Shown: piece after piece, positions 26,707 to 35,525 of the stretch
Position numbering within the stretch: position 1 is the first letter of the stretch
How the letters are laid out: each line of letters starts with the position of its first letter
NCBI GenBank assembly: GCA_023460955.1
Contig: JAEWOH010000070.1
Span: 184,709 to 248,708, forward strand
Direction of reading: 5' to 3'
Length of the DNA stretch: 64,000 nucleotides
From: Bacillota bacterium
Lineage (GTDB): Bacteria > Bacillota > Clostridia > Acetivibrionales > DSM-1351
Notes under the pieces: model-generated
Databases searched by the model: none
Seen by the model: the letters and a program-made list of their open reading frames with translations, nothing else
What the model was told of the DNA's origin: nothing
Made by a program: the position numbers and the translations under genes

Positions 26707-27735
26707 TTAGCGTTCCATTACTGAGGCACCAGGGGATAAAGTTGGAGGGATACCTAGCCATACGGTGTTTGAACGAGGCTTTTCTATTCTTTTTAAAAGT
26801 GCCCGACAGGCTTCTTCCCCCATTTTTTCCTTGTGTGCATCAATAACGGTGAGATTGACGGGTGAATATTCCGATAGGATAGAACTTTCATATCCGATAA
26901 TAGACAAATCTTGAGGAATATTGACTTTTTGCTCGAACAAAAACCGCATAGCACCGGAAGTAATGCCGTCACTTGTACCGAAAATAGCATCCGGTCGCAT
27001 GCCGGACTCCCAAACTTCCTTCAATACTTTATAACCGTCTAAACCGGTGTAACCGCAGTTTACAACGTGTAACCCTGACGGATCCGCACCGTATTCAGAA
27101 AAAGCCTTTAGCATACCCGACAGCTTCTTTTGTGAGTTGGTGTTGGAGACCGGGCCGTTTATAAACAGAATACGCTTATGGTGTTTTTCGAGGAACTCCT
27201 TGCCAGCAAGATATCCCACCGTTTCCATCTCAGAGAAAATGGAGTCAGTACCGGAATATTGACGGCCAATAATCACAGTCGGTAGGTTAATTTGCCTTAA
27301 ATGATCAATAAGGTCGGATGTAAAAAGACCTCCAATAAGAAATACGCCATCAATTCTGCGATTTGTAATCAAGGAAGGTAGAGCACCAGGGTCGCTGACA
27401 GAAGAGAACCGCTCAGAAAGAAGTGCGTAATCAGTATTTTCAAGGCCTGTATATATTCCATTGCTTGTATCATATAAAAGAGTTTCTGCGACAGAATCAA
27501 ATGCATAAGCTTTTTTTAAGTGGTTTGATGTTAAAAAAACTATCCCCAGAGTGTGAGTGCGGTTTGTTGTCAGTTCGCGTGCGGCTAGATTGGGTGTATA
27601 GTTTAGTTTTTTTATTGCTTCACGCACTTTATATTGTGTTTCAAGCTTAACAGCCGTTGAATTATTGAGGACAAGAGAAACAGTACTTTTGGAAACGTTA
27701 GCTTCACGTGCAACATCAAGAATGGTAACCTTCAT
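26707..27735 (-). CDS. LacI-family transcriptional regulator
   Basis: A 342-residue regulator with the LacI helix-turn-helix at the N terminus (TILDVAREANVSKSTVSLVL, then the minor-groove hinge YTPNLAARELT) and a periplasmic-binding-protein-like effector domain from residue ~60 (HTLGIVFLT; DGVFLIGGLF; DAIFGTSDGITSGAMRFL). The AAGGAGG site is strong. The divergent sugar-transport operon carries TGGAACGTTCCA-type palindromes, the expected operators, and a half-site also lies near its own promoter. The effector is probably the imported sugar or its phosphate. Confidence 0.93.
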   Translation of the reverse strand: MKVTILDVAREANVSKSTVSLVLNNSTAVKLETQYKVREAIKKLNYTPNLAARELTTNRTHTLGIVFLTSNHLKKAYAFDSVAETLLYDTSNGIYTGLENTDYALLSERFSSVSDPGALPSLITNRRIDGVFLIGGLFTSDLIDHLRQINLPTVIIGRQYSGTDSIFSEMETVGYLAGKEFLEKHHKRILFINGPVSNTNSQKKLSGMLKAFSEYGADPSGLHVVNCGYTGLDGYKVLKEVWESGMRPDAIFGTSDGITSGAMRFLFEQKVNIPQDLSIIGYESSILSEYSPVNLTVIDAHKEKMGEEACRALLKRIEKPRSNTVWLGIPPTLSPGASVMER

Positions 27736-28346
27736 TTTATGCCTCCTTATATTCTTTATTTTAAAAGTCTGTTCTCGGAATCTTCCGAGGGCTTTATTTG
27801 CTTACCGAGCAAGCCTGTCGCTATTTTTCTAAGAGCCTGAAATTCATATCAAGCTTTATAAGAATGATTCTAAGATAACTAATTAAACCGTTCCAATTAA
27901 AATTATAAAGCTTAATACAGATAATGTCAAGATTGGGAGCTGAAATTGTTATACTATATAACTCTGTTATAATTTTGTTGTTATTATTCAACAAAAAACA
28001 AATATTTTTTCAAAAAAAATTATGTAAATTGTATTGACTTAGATAAAGATATGAACTAATATATAGACATCAGGCAAATGGAACGTTCCAAAAAACGTCC
28101 AATCTAACCTAGAACGTTCCAAATGATCGGAATATATACAGTATATATACAAAATACCAAATAAAATCAGCTGAATTTAGTAAAAATTATACATTATGCT
28201 TAGTGAACAGAAGTAAAGTGAATACGAAATAAATTTGGAATGTTCCAATAGCTACATTTATTTTAATATCATTAACTGTCGTTTAGAAACCTGAACCACA
28301 GCTAGTGTTATATAGAAAGAATTTACAACATGGGAGGTGTTTAATA
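27736..28346. promoter_or_regulatory. Divergent control region between LacI gene and sugar importer
   Basis: This 611-bp AT-rich gap holds no gene. On the plus strand TTGACT (28034) and TAATAT (28057) are spaced 17 bp apart. Three GGAACGTTCC-like dyads follow: 28079-28090 (TGGAACGTTCCA, perfect), 28110-28121 (TAGAACGTTCCA) and 28235-28248 (TTGGAATGTTCCAA). A half-site, CCGTTCCAA, lies at 27898-27906 on the LacI side. Multiple spaced sites fit LacI-family looping repression. The long leader after 28090 (about 250 nt) shows no recognised riboswitch. Confidence 0.78.
28079..28090. promoter_or_regulatory. Primary LacI-type operator
   Basis: TGGAACGTTCCA is a perfect palindrome with the central CG that LacI-family hinge helices need. 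It sits just downstream of the probable transcription start of the importer operon. Confidence 0.8.
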
Positions 28347-29291
28347 ATGTCCACTTCGAAATCCCTTCAATTAGGGGAACAAATAGCGGGCAAAAAAGCG
28401 CTTGGGAAAAAAATAGTCGAGTTTCAAAAGCCATACTTATTTGTACTACCTATTCTTATCTTTGCAGTAGCGTTCTCTTATTATCCATTTATACGAACAC
28501 TACTATATAGTTTATCTGCTGTAAACAAATCAGGTGAGATTGTAAAATTTGTTGGTTTAAAAAATTACCTGAGTATTTTCAGCCGTGAGGAATTTATCAA
28601 CGCCATCGGGGTAACGCTCAAATTCACATTGATTTATGTTCCAATAGCGGTTGCATTACCATATACTCTTGCATTAATTGCAAACAGAAGAAAACTTTTT
28701 TCTAATGTTTATCAGACTCTGTTTGCATTGCCTATGGCAGTATCCGTATCTGCCTCCTGCTATATTTTTCAGCAATTATTACATCGAAAAATAGGTTTGG
28801 TCAACTATTTGCTTGAAGTTCTAGGTTTTATGCAAAATAAAACCAATATAGACTGGCTTGGTGATAAAACGTGGGCATTGCCTTCGCTGGCGGTAATTAT
28901 GATATGGATTCATATCGGGTTTAACTTTATGCTGCTGCTGGCTGCGGTGAGGAATGTTCCTGACGAATTGATTGAGGCGGCAAATCTTGAAGGATGCGGC
29001 TACTGGAGAAAAGTTTTCAAGATTGTTATACCTATTACATCGCCGACTATTTTCTTTGTATTTTGTACACAAATGGTTGCCGGTATTATGATGAATGCAC
29101 CAACCATGATTCTTACTAAGGGTGGTCCGGTTAATTCCACATCTACAATGATTTACTATGTATATACAACCGGCTTCCGTAGCGGCAATTTTGCGATTGG
29201 TTCTACTGCTAGTATTGCAACTTTCCTACTTGCATTTATATTCTTGATGTTTAACTTCTTGTATGAAAAGAAAGGTGTGGTATACGATTGA
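28347..29291 (+). CDS. Sugar ABC transporter permease (UgpA type)
   Basis: A 314-residue six-helix permease. The ATG at 28347 follows GGGAGGTG and replaces an ATG 42 bp upstream that has no site. An N-terminal cytosolic stretch of ~35 residues precedes the first helix (YLFVLPILIFAVAFSYYPFI). The ATPase-docking loop reads IEAANLEGCGYWRKVFKIVIP. It is the first gene of the LacI-controlled importer and overlaps the next permease by 4 bp. No cognate ATPase gene is present. Confidence 0.92.
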   Translation: MSTSKSLQLGEQIAGKKALGKKIVEFQKPYLFVLPILIFAVAFSYYPFIRTLLYSLSAVNKSGEIVKFVGLKNYLSIFSREEFINAIGVTLKFTLIYVPIAVALPYTLALIANRRKLFSNVYQTLFALPMAVSVSASCYIFQQLLHRKIGLVNYLLEVLGFMQNKTNIDWLGDKTWALPSLAVIMIWIHIGFNFMLLLAAVRNVPDELIEAANLEGCGYWRKVFKIVIPITSPTIFFVFCTQMVAGIMMNAPTMILTKGGPVNSTSTMIYYVYTTGFRSGNFAIGSTASIATFLLAFIFLMFNFLYEKKGVVYD

Positions 29292-30124
29292 TTTCCAATA
29301 AATTTGTAAAGGCTAGAAGTGTTGTTGGATCGATCTTCTCTTTGGCATTAGGCCTGCTGATTGCATTTCCTCTTTTTTATGCTTTTATGAGCGGTTTTAA
29401 AGATGATGCTACATTTGATAGTTATCCGCCAACAATTTTCCCAAGTGATTTCACTTATTTAGAAAATTACAAACAGGTTTTGTTTGACTCACTGGTACCA
29501 AGATTTATGATGAACTCGCTATTAATAGCGGTGGTTGTTACAGTTGTTAGATTGTTTCTATCTATGTTTGCATCATATGCTTTTGCATTTTTCCAATTTA
29601 AGGGTAAAAATGTATTGTTCTTCATAATAATAGGAACAATGATGATACCTACTGAAGCAGTTTTGATCCCAAACTATATTACTATAAGCAAACTTGGTAT
29701 GCTCAACTCATATGCAGGTATCATGGCTGTTTACTTTGTATCGGCAATCCAAGTATTTATGTTCCGACAAAGCTTCAAGACCATTTCCAGTTCACTGCGT
29801 GAAGCTGCATTTCTTGATGGTTGTGGTGACCTTCAGTTCTTTTTTCAGATATGTATTCCTGTTTCAAAAGCCACAATAACCGCACTTTCACTGAACTCTT
29901 TTGTTCAAGTGTGGAACACATACCTATGGCCGCTGCTTGTTACGAATAGGCCTGAAATGAGAACGGTACAGGTTGGTATAACAATGCTGGCAGCAGATGA
30001 ATCCGGAGTAAAGGCACCAATTTTTGCAGCAATAGCAGTTATATTGCTTCCTACAATAATTATCTTTGCATTTGGACAGAGAAACATTGTTCGCGGTATT
30101 GCCAGCGGTTCAGTAAAAGGTTAA
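29288..30124 (+). CDS. Sugar ABC transporter permease (UgpE type)
   Basis: A 278-residue permease starting at a TTG that overlaps the TGA of the upstream gene (TTGA), a translational-coupling arrangement, with GAAAGGTG as ribosome site. It has six hydrophobic segments, the EAA loop REAAFLDGCGDLQFFFQICIP and the family-typical C terminus IVRGIASGSVKG. The TTG is the only start giving the usual length. Confidence 0.9.
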   Translation: MISNKFVKARSVVGSIFSLALGLLIAFPLFYAFMSGFKDDATFDSYPPTIFPSDFTYLENYKQVLFDSLVPRFMMNSLLIAVVVTVVRLFLSMFASYAFAFFQFKGKNVLFFIIIGTMMIPTEAVLIPNYITISKLGMLNSYAGIMAVYFVSAIQVFMFRQSFKTISSSLREAAFLDGCGDLQFFFQICIPVSKATITALSLNSFVQVWNTYLWPLLVTNRPEMRTVQVGITMLAADESGVKAPIFAAIAVILLPTIIIFAFGQRNIVRGIASGSVKG

Positions 30125-30195
30125 ATTGTAACACCTTTCTTATTGTATCTTCAAATAAGAAATTATAAATAATGATTTAAGAGGAGGAAAGGAAA

Positions 30196-31638
30196 ATGAA
30201 ATTAAAAAAGGTTATTGCTTTGTTTGTAAGTGTATTTATGAGTGCTTCAATATTTGCAGGTTGCGGCTCTTCGGAAACTGCTGTAAGCACAAATACCGAA
30301 GCTGCTGTAACTACGGAGGCTGCTTCAACTAATACTGGAGCGGGTAGTATACTTCCTTCGAAACCGGTAACAGTTACTTTTTGGCACTCAATGAAAGGAA
30401 GCACAGCTGAACAGTTAACTAAAATGGTTGAAAAGTACAACTCAGCAGAAGGTAAGAGTAAGGGCGTCACAGTAGACCTTGTATACCAGGGTGAGTATGA
30501 TGATGCTTCCACAAAGTTATCCGCTATACTTCAAGCTAATGCTGCAAACGAGCTTCCTGACATTATGCAGATGAGCTCAAAGGGTGTATTTGATGTAAAA
30601 GAAAGCAAGTATCTTTATCCTGTTCAGAATTTCATAGATATTGACCCTAACGGAATAAATATAAGTGATTTAAATGCCAACGCGTTGCACTATGCAATGT
30701 ACAACGACAAGGTACTTGGTCTTCCGTTCTCAAATTCATCAGTTATGCTTTACTACAACAAAGATATGTTCAAGGCAGCAGGCCTTGATCCTAATAAGGC
30801 ACCTACCACCTTGGATGAGTTGGCTACATACGTAAAAGCGCTGACTGTCAAGAGTGGGGATAAAATTAAAACGTTTGGTCTTGGTACAAAGATTAGATTC
30901 TTCCTTCTTGGATCATGGATTCCTATGCAAGGAAGTGAAAAGTTTATGTTTGACAATGCTGACGGACGAAAAGGTACTCCTACAGCTCTGGCAATGACAA
31001 AAGACGGAACTCTTGACCACTTCCTGACAGAATGGGAGAAGGTTCTTGCAACAGGCGGAGTTGATCACGGCGTAGCTAGTCCGAATGAAGGTTTCCAGTC
31101 AGGTTTGTATGCAATGATGACTGCAAGTACTTCTTCAATGGCTTCTGTTGTTTCAAAAATTCAGAATACAGGTACATTCGAAGTTGGAGTTGCTGAACTT
31201 CCACGTGTTGATGCAAATAGTACAAAGGGTACAGGTATCGGTGGCTCTGCATTGTATGTTTTTGATGCCGGTGATGACAATAAACGTCTTGGTGCATGGG
31301 ACTTCTTGAAATATCTAGCTACTCCGGAAGTATCCGGCGAATGGTTTATGAGTACAGGTTACTACGCAATGAATTCAAAAGCTTATGAAACACCTGAAGT
31401 CAAGGCTTTTGTTGAAAAAACTCCTCTGTATAATATCATTCTGACAATAGCCGCTAACTCAAAGGATTATCCTAATTATCTTGAACCATGGATTCCATCC
31501 TTTACTGATATTGATACTACCGTTCAGAATGAGATTATAAAATTTAGTGAAGGTTCTCAGGATAAGGCAACTACTATATCCACCATTGAACAAAAAGTAA
31601 ACATAACATTAAAAGATTATCTGGATGCTAACAATTAA
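30196..31638 (+). CDS. Sugar ABC transporter substrate-binding lipoprotein (UgpB-like)
   Basis: A 480-residue family-1 binding protein with lipobox IFAGC (Cys23) and a Thr/Ala/Glu-rich tether. The core carries TFWHSMKGSTAEQLTKMVEKYN, typical of UgpB-like proteins, and the later GIGGSALYVFDAG and LGAWDFLKYLATPEVSGEWF. AGGAGGAAAGG precedes the ATG. The ligand is unknown. UgpB similarity plus a glycerophosphodiesterase in the same operon would fit a phosphodiester or polyol-linked substrate, but this is only suggestive. Confidence 0.92.
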   Translation: MKLKKVIALFVSVFMSASIFAGCGSSETAVSTNTEAAVTTEAASTNTGAGSILPSKPVTVTFWHSMKGSTAEQLTKMVEKYNSAEGKSKGVTVDLVYQGEYDDASTKLSAILQANAANELPDIMQMSSKGVFDVKESKYLYPVQNFIDIDPNGINISDLNANALHYAMYNDKVLGLPFSNSSVMLYYNKDMFKAAGLDPNKAPTTLDELATYVKALTVKSGDKIKTFGLGTKIRFFLLGSWIPMQGSEKFMFDNADGRKGTPTALAMTKDGTLDHFLTEWEKVLATGGVDHGVASPNEGFQSGLYAMMTASTSSMASVVSKIQNTGTFEVGVAELPRVDANSTKGTGIGGSALYVFDAGDDNKRLGAWDFLKYLATPEVSGEWFMSTGYYAMNSKAYETPEVKAFVEKTPLYNIILTIAANSKDYPNYLEPWIPSFTDIDTTVQNEIIKFSEGSQDKATTISTIEQKVNITLKDYLDANN

Positions 31639-31648
31639 TAAGCCACTT

Positions 31649-31686
31649 AAATATTTTTCTCTGCCTTAGGGCAGAGAAAAATATTT
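31649..31686 (+). terminator. Strong intercistronic hairpin after the binding-protein gene
   Basis: A perfect 17-bp stem, AAATATTTTTCTCTGCC against GGCAGAGAAAAATATTT, has a TTAG loop and is followed by ATTTAACC. It probably lets part of the transcript end after the transporter genes, so the enzymes behind it would be expressed less. Confidence 0.8.
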
Positions 31687-31720
31687 ATTTAACCTATTGT
31701 ATAGAAGGGAGAGATAGAAC

Positions 31721-32596
31721 ATGCGTGTTGCTACAATGACTTCAATATTTAGAGAATGCAGGGAGTCCAAGGAATTTACAGGTTATATAGAATCCATGCG
31801 CCACTGCAAGGAGGCCGGCTTTAACGTTCTTGACCTCAACATGTGTGCCATGTTGAACCGTAACACCGAACTAAACGGAGATGACTGGATAAAAAATGCT
31901 GAGGATATCCGTAACGAAGCAGAAAAGCTGGGTATTACATTTTCACAGTCACACCCTCCGTATCGTCCTTTTAAAGGCGCATATTTTAAAAGCACTGAAG
32001 AAAAAGAACGCTTTGATGAACTGACCCGTCGTGCAATACATGTCAGTAGTATTTTAGGAGTAAAATGGGCTGTAATGCACCCTGTAACAGAGATTGATAA
32101 GGCAGAATATAATTTACAGGCAGACCTTGCGGCAAACCATGAAAATTTTGACAAGGTTGTTGAACAAGCCACTAAAGAAAACGTAGGGATAGCCTTTGAA
32201 AATATGTGCGACAGAGATAACAGACGTCGCTTCGGTGCAACAGCAGAAGAACTGATAGCCTTGGTTGATTCCTATAAAGGTGCACCTGTAGGTGTTTGCT
32301 GGGATACAGGACACGGACACCGTGTTTATACCAATCAGATTCCTGCCCTTGAAAAGCTGGGAAGTCGTATTAAGGCTCTGCACGTAAACGATAATTTCGG
32401 GCAGGATGATTTGCATCTACTTCCTTTCCTTGGAACAATTCCATGGGAAAAAGTCATGAAGACACTTGCCAAAATCGGTTATGAAGGCGATTTGGTATAT
32501 GAAATCAGAATTAACAATTATATGCCACAAGAATTAAAAATCCCAAGTGCCCGTTTCAGTATTGATGTAGGAAATTATCTTCTTTCATTATGCTAA
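31721..32596 (+). CDS. Sugar phosphate isomerase/epimerase (TIM barrel), copy 1
   Basis: A 291-residue AP-endonuclease-2-like TIM barrel. Candidate metal ligands sit at the expected strand ends: Glu in VGIAFENMCD, Asp and His in GVCWDTGHGHR, His in ALHVNDNFGQDDLH, and the last Glu in DLVYEIR. The family interconverts keto and aldo sugars or epimerises them; the substrate is unassigned. AGAAGGGAGAG is the ribosome site. A clear paralogue follows 25 bp downstream, and both share the HVNDN-DLH-LPF-GT-WEK-LK motif series. Confidence 0.9.
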   Translation: MRVATMTSIFRECRESKEFTGYIESMRHCKEAGFNVLDLNMCAMLNRNTELNGDDWIKNAEDIRNEAEKLGITFSQSHPPYRPFKGAYFKSTEEKERFDELTRRAIHVSSILGVKWAVMHPVTEIDKAEYNLQADLAANHENFDKVVEQATKENVGIAFENMCDRDNRRRFGATAEELIALVDSYKGAPVGVCWDTGHGHRVYTNQIPALEKLGSRIKALHVNDNFGQDDLHLLPFLGTIPWEKVMKTLAKIGYEGDLVYEIRINNYMPQELKIPSARFSIDVGNYLLSLC

Positions 32597-32621
32597 TAAC
32601 GGATAGAAGAGGAGTAAAATC

Positions 32622-33509
32622 ATGCGTCTAGCAACTTCTACCAATATTTTTTCAAAACGCAGGGACGGGGGTTTGCACACACCGTATCTGGAATCAATAC
32701 GCAGGTGCCGGCAGGCGGGTTTTACAACGCTGGACTTCAGCTTTACCGAGTTTTTTTTCACACAAACTGAATTAAGTGGGGATGACTGGGAAAGTTACAT
32801 CGATGAAATTATTAACGAAAGTCAAAAATTAGGAATAAATTTCTCACAGGCCCATTTACCTTACAATCCGGGATATATGCCTGAATGGAAGAGTGATTTG
32901 GAAAAAGAGGATTATTATAAATTTGCACGTAGAAGCGCTTTAATCAGTAGTAGGCTTGGGGTAAAGTGGTTGGTAGTTCATCCATTTACACAGTGCATAG
33001 AGAAAGAATTTGATGATGAAGCAAGTGTACAGTATAACCATGAATTCTATGATTCAATTATTGAACTTGCACTGAAAAACGGTGTAAACATAGCTTATGA
33101 AAATATGATTGAATACCCGCAGCGGAGAAAATTTTCAGCCAGAGCCGAAGAACTATGCCTGCTGGTGGATTCATATAAGGATTCTCGTATTGGTGTTTGC
33201 TGGGATTTTGGGCATGGTAACCGTCTTTATTACGATGAATCCAATTCAATCAAAACACTTGGGAGCCGTATAGTTGCACTTCATGTAAATGATAACACCG
33301 GTATTAGTGATTTACATTTCCTGCCCTTTATGGGGACCGTGGGTTGGGAGAAAACCCTTAAAGCTCTTAAAGATACTAATTACACAGGCGACTTCACCTA
33401 TGAAGTTTATGGCTTAACCAAAAATATGCCTGAAAGTATGAAAGATATTGCAGCCAGATATGCTTATGATGTAGGTCAGTATTGTGTAGCTCTTTACAAT
33501 AGATTATAA
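32622..33509 (+). CDS. Sugar phosphate isomerase/epimerase (TIM barrel), copy 2
   Basis: A 295-residue paralogue of the gene just upstream, with the same start (MR-AT-T-IF), the same metal-site pattern (IAYENMIEYPQRRKF; GVCWDFGHGNR; ALHVNDNTGISDLHFLPFMG; FTYEV) and matching length. Differences cluster in the loop after the first strand (FFFTQTELSG) and near the C terminus. The pair arose by duplication and may act as a heteromer or catalyse successive epimerisations. The substrate is unknown. Confidence 0.9.
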   Translation: MRLATSTNIFSKRRDGGLHTPYLESIRRCRQAGFTTLDFSFTEFFFTQTELSGDDWESYIDEIINESQKLGINFSQAHLPYNPGYMPEWKSDLEKEDYYKFARRSALISSRLGVKWLVVHPFTQCIEKEFDDEASVQYNHEFYDSIIELALKNGVNIAYENMIEYPQRRKFSARAEELCLLVDSYKDSRIGVCWDFGHGNRLYYDESNSIKTLGSRIVALHVNDNTGISDLHFLPFMGTVGWEKTLKALKDTNYTGDFTYEVYGLTKNMPESMKDIAARYAYDVGQYCVALYNRL

Positions 33510-33557
33510 GTATTCAAATATAAAATAAATATTATATATTAAGAGAGGAAGAATTTT

Positions 33558-34634
33558 ATGTCTAATTATCCAAAAACTATGAAAGCTCTCGTAGCATATG
33601 GTGTGGGAGACTATCGACTTGAAACCGCTTATCCGACACCTGAGTGTGGTCCTGATGATATAATTATTAAAACAGAGGGTTGCGGCGTTTGTGCAGGTGA
33701 CTTAAAGTGCCAGCACGGTGCACCAAAGTTTTGGGGAGATGAAAGTCAACCTTCATGGGTAAACCCTCCCTTTATACCTGGTCATGAATTTCTTGGCAAG
33801 ATTGTAGCAATTGGTGAAAACGTAAAAGGTTTTGAAATTGGTGATAGAGTTACAGCAGACCAAATTGTTCCATGCGGGGAATGTAGATTCTGCAAGGAGG
33901 GACATTATTGGATGTGCCAGCCCCACAATATTTTTGGCTTCCAGAAGGAAAACAACGGCGGAATGGCAGAGTACGTCCGTTATCCAAAGAATGCTGTTAT
34001 ACACAAAGTTCCTACAGAGATGCCACTTGATAAAGCATTGCTGATTGAGCCGTATGCATGCTCCAAACACTGTGTTGACCGTGCTCAGATTGGTTGTGAT
34101 GATGTAGTGGTTATCTCCGGAGCAGGAACCTTGGGACTTGGCATGATTACCTATGCAAAAATGAAAAGTCCGAAATTACTGATTGTTTTGGACATGGTTC
34201 AATCCAGACTGGACAAAGCAAAAGAATTCGGAGCTGATTTGGTCTTTAATCCCGGAAAAGAAGATGCAGTAGCTGAAGTTTTAAAACTTACCGGCGGCTA
34301 TGGTTGCGATATTTATATAGAAGCTACAGGGCATCCGTCCAGTGTTAAGCAGGGGCTTACCATGGTGCGTAAACTTGGTCGGTTTGTAGAATTCAGTGTA
34401 TTCGGGCAAGATACAACGGTTGACTGGTCTATTATCGGAGACAGCAAGGAACTGGACCTTCTTGGTTCACACCTCAGCCCGTATTGCTATCCGTTTGTAA
34501 TTGATAATATTAACAATGGAAAACTCAAAACTGACGGCCTTATAAGCACTTATTTCCCAATTGAAGAATGGGAAAAAGCATTTGAATATGCATCAGGAAA
34601 ATATGGAGATTTCAAAGTTTGCATTACTTTTTAA
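33558..34634 (+). CDS. Zinc-dependent alcohol/polyol dehydrogenase
   Basis: A 358-residue medium-chain dehydrogenase. Catalytic zinc ligands are suggested by CGVCAGDLKC and PGHEFLGKIVAIGE; the structural zinc loop is CGECRFCKEGHYWMC. The nucleotide-binding motif VVISGAGTLGLGM near residue 180, with acidic VLDMVQSRLDKA after it, favours NAD. The opening segment (GDLKCQHGAPKFWGDE) resembles dehydrogenases annotated for erythritol/threitol, more than generic ones, so polyol oxidation is a reasonable guess. It follows the two isomerases in the operon with a GAGAGGAAG site. Confidence 0.87.
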   Translation: MSNYPKTMKALVAYGVGDYRLETAYPTPECGPDDIIIKTEGCGVCAGDLKCQHGAPKFWGDESQPSWVNPPFIPGHEFLGKIVAIGENVKGFEIGDRVTADQIVPCGECRFCKEGHYWMCQPHNIFGFQKENNGGMAEYVRYPKNAVIHKVPTEMPLDKALLIEPYACSKHCVDRAQIGCDDVVVISGAGTLGLGMITYAKMKSPKLLIVLDMVQSRLDKAKEFGADLVFNPGKEDAVAEVLKLTGGYGCDIYIEATGHPSSVKQGLTMVRKLGRFVEFSVFGQDTTVDWSIIGDSKELDLLGSHLSPYCYPFVIDNINNGKLKTDGLISTYFPIEEWEKAFEYASGKYGDFKVCITF

Positions 34635-34677
34635 ACCACGTCTATTAAGTGAAAACTGAAAGGAAGTTTTGTTAAGT

Positions 34678-35439
34678 ATGCAGAAAGCTATAGACAAATT
34701 GTTGGATAAAGGGAATATACTGGTTGCCGGACACAGAGGATGCGATGCGTTTTATCCCGAAAATACTCTTCTCAGTATTCAGAAAGCACTGGATATGGAA
34801 GTTGACATGATTGAATTTGACCTAAACCTGACTAAAGATAAAGAGGTTGTCATAATGCATGATAATACTGTTGATCGCACCACTAATGGTACTGGTTATA
34901 TTCACGACATGACACTGGATCAAATTAAAGAGCTGGATGCCGGAGGAAAATTCGGGAAAATATTTGAAGGACTTAAAGTTCCAACACTTCGTGAATTCTG
35001 TGAGCTGGTCAAGCCGTATAATGACCTTCTTTTAAATGTAGAAATCAAAGAAAAGACTCATGAAACAGTCGATCTTTCGATGGAAATATTAAAGGAATAT
35101 GGCTTAATGGATCGCTGTGTTTTTACCTGCTTCGACTCTTCGATAGTTGCTTACATGTATGACACCTACGGGGTAAAGACACAGGGTTTTCCAAAAGAAA
35201 AAATGCAGAATTTTATTGATGGAGAAAACGGTACTTATTCAAAATTATTCGCAGTAGGCATTGAAATGAAAATTATTACTCCTGAACTCGTTCGGGAGTT
35301 CGAGGATATTGGAATATTACCATGGTCGTATTGTCCAGACACCGAAGAACTTGTTCGTGAATCCATACATTGCGGTGCAAGGCTGATGACCTGCAATAAT
35401 CCGCTTCCTGCACTGAAAATAGTGAAAGCGAAAGGATAG
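34678..35439 (+). CDS. Glycerophosphodiester phosphodiesterase
   Basis: A 253-residue GDPD. The ATG at 34678 lies ~10 nt after GAAAGGAAG; an in-frame TTG 9 bp earlier is too close to the site. Catalytic residues are all visible: His-Arg in AGHRGCDAFYPENT, the acidic pair in MIEFDLNLTKD, His in VIMHDNTVDRTTNGTG, and LLNVEIKEK. Without a signal peptide it acts in the cytosol, hydrolysing glycerophosphodiesters or related phosphodiesters to an alcohol plus glycerol phosphate. In this operon it may open the imported substrate. Confidence 0.92.
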   Translation: MQKAIDKLLDKGNILVAGHRGCDAFYPENTLLSIQKALDMEVDMIEFDLNLTKDKEVVIMHDNTVDRTTNGTGYIHDMTLDQIKELDAGGKFGKIFEGLKVPTLREFCELVKPYNDLLLNVEIKEKTHETVDLSMEILKEYGLMDRCVFTCFDSSIVAYMYDTYGVKTQGFPKEKMQNFIDGENGTYSKLFAVGIEMKIITPELVREFEDIGILPWSYCPDTEELVRESIHCGARLMTCNNPLPALKIVKAKG

Positions 35440-35470
35440 CAAGTATATGCTAAAAGGCTTTAAATGATTC

Positions 35471-35503
35471 GCTTCTCTATATTGATGTCTCGAAGCGAGA
35501 AGC
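35471..35503 (+). terminator. Possible weak hairpin between GDPD and MgtC genes
   Basis: GCTTCTC and GAGAAGC form a 7-bp stem around a 19-nt loop, followed by AGAATTTTAAG. With no proper T-tract, this is a weak terminator or chance structure. Confidence 0.3.
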
Positions 35504-35525
35504 AGAATTTTAAGAAGGTGATTTT

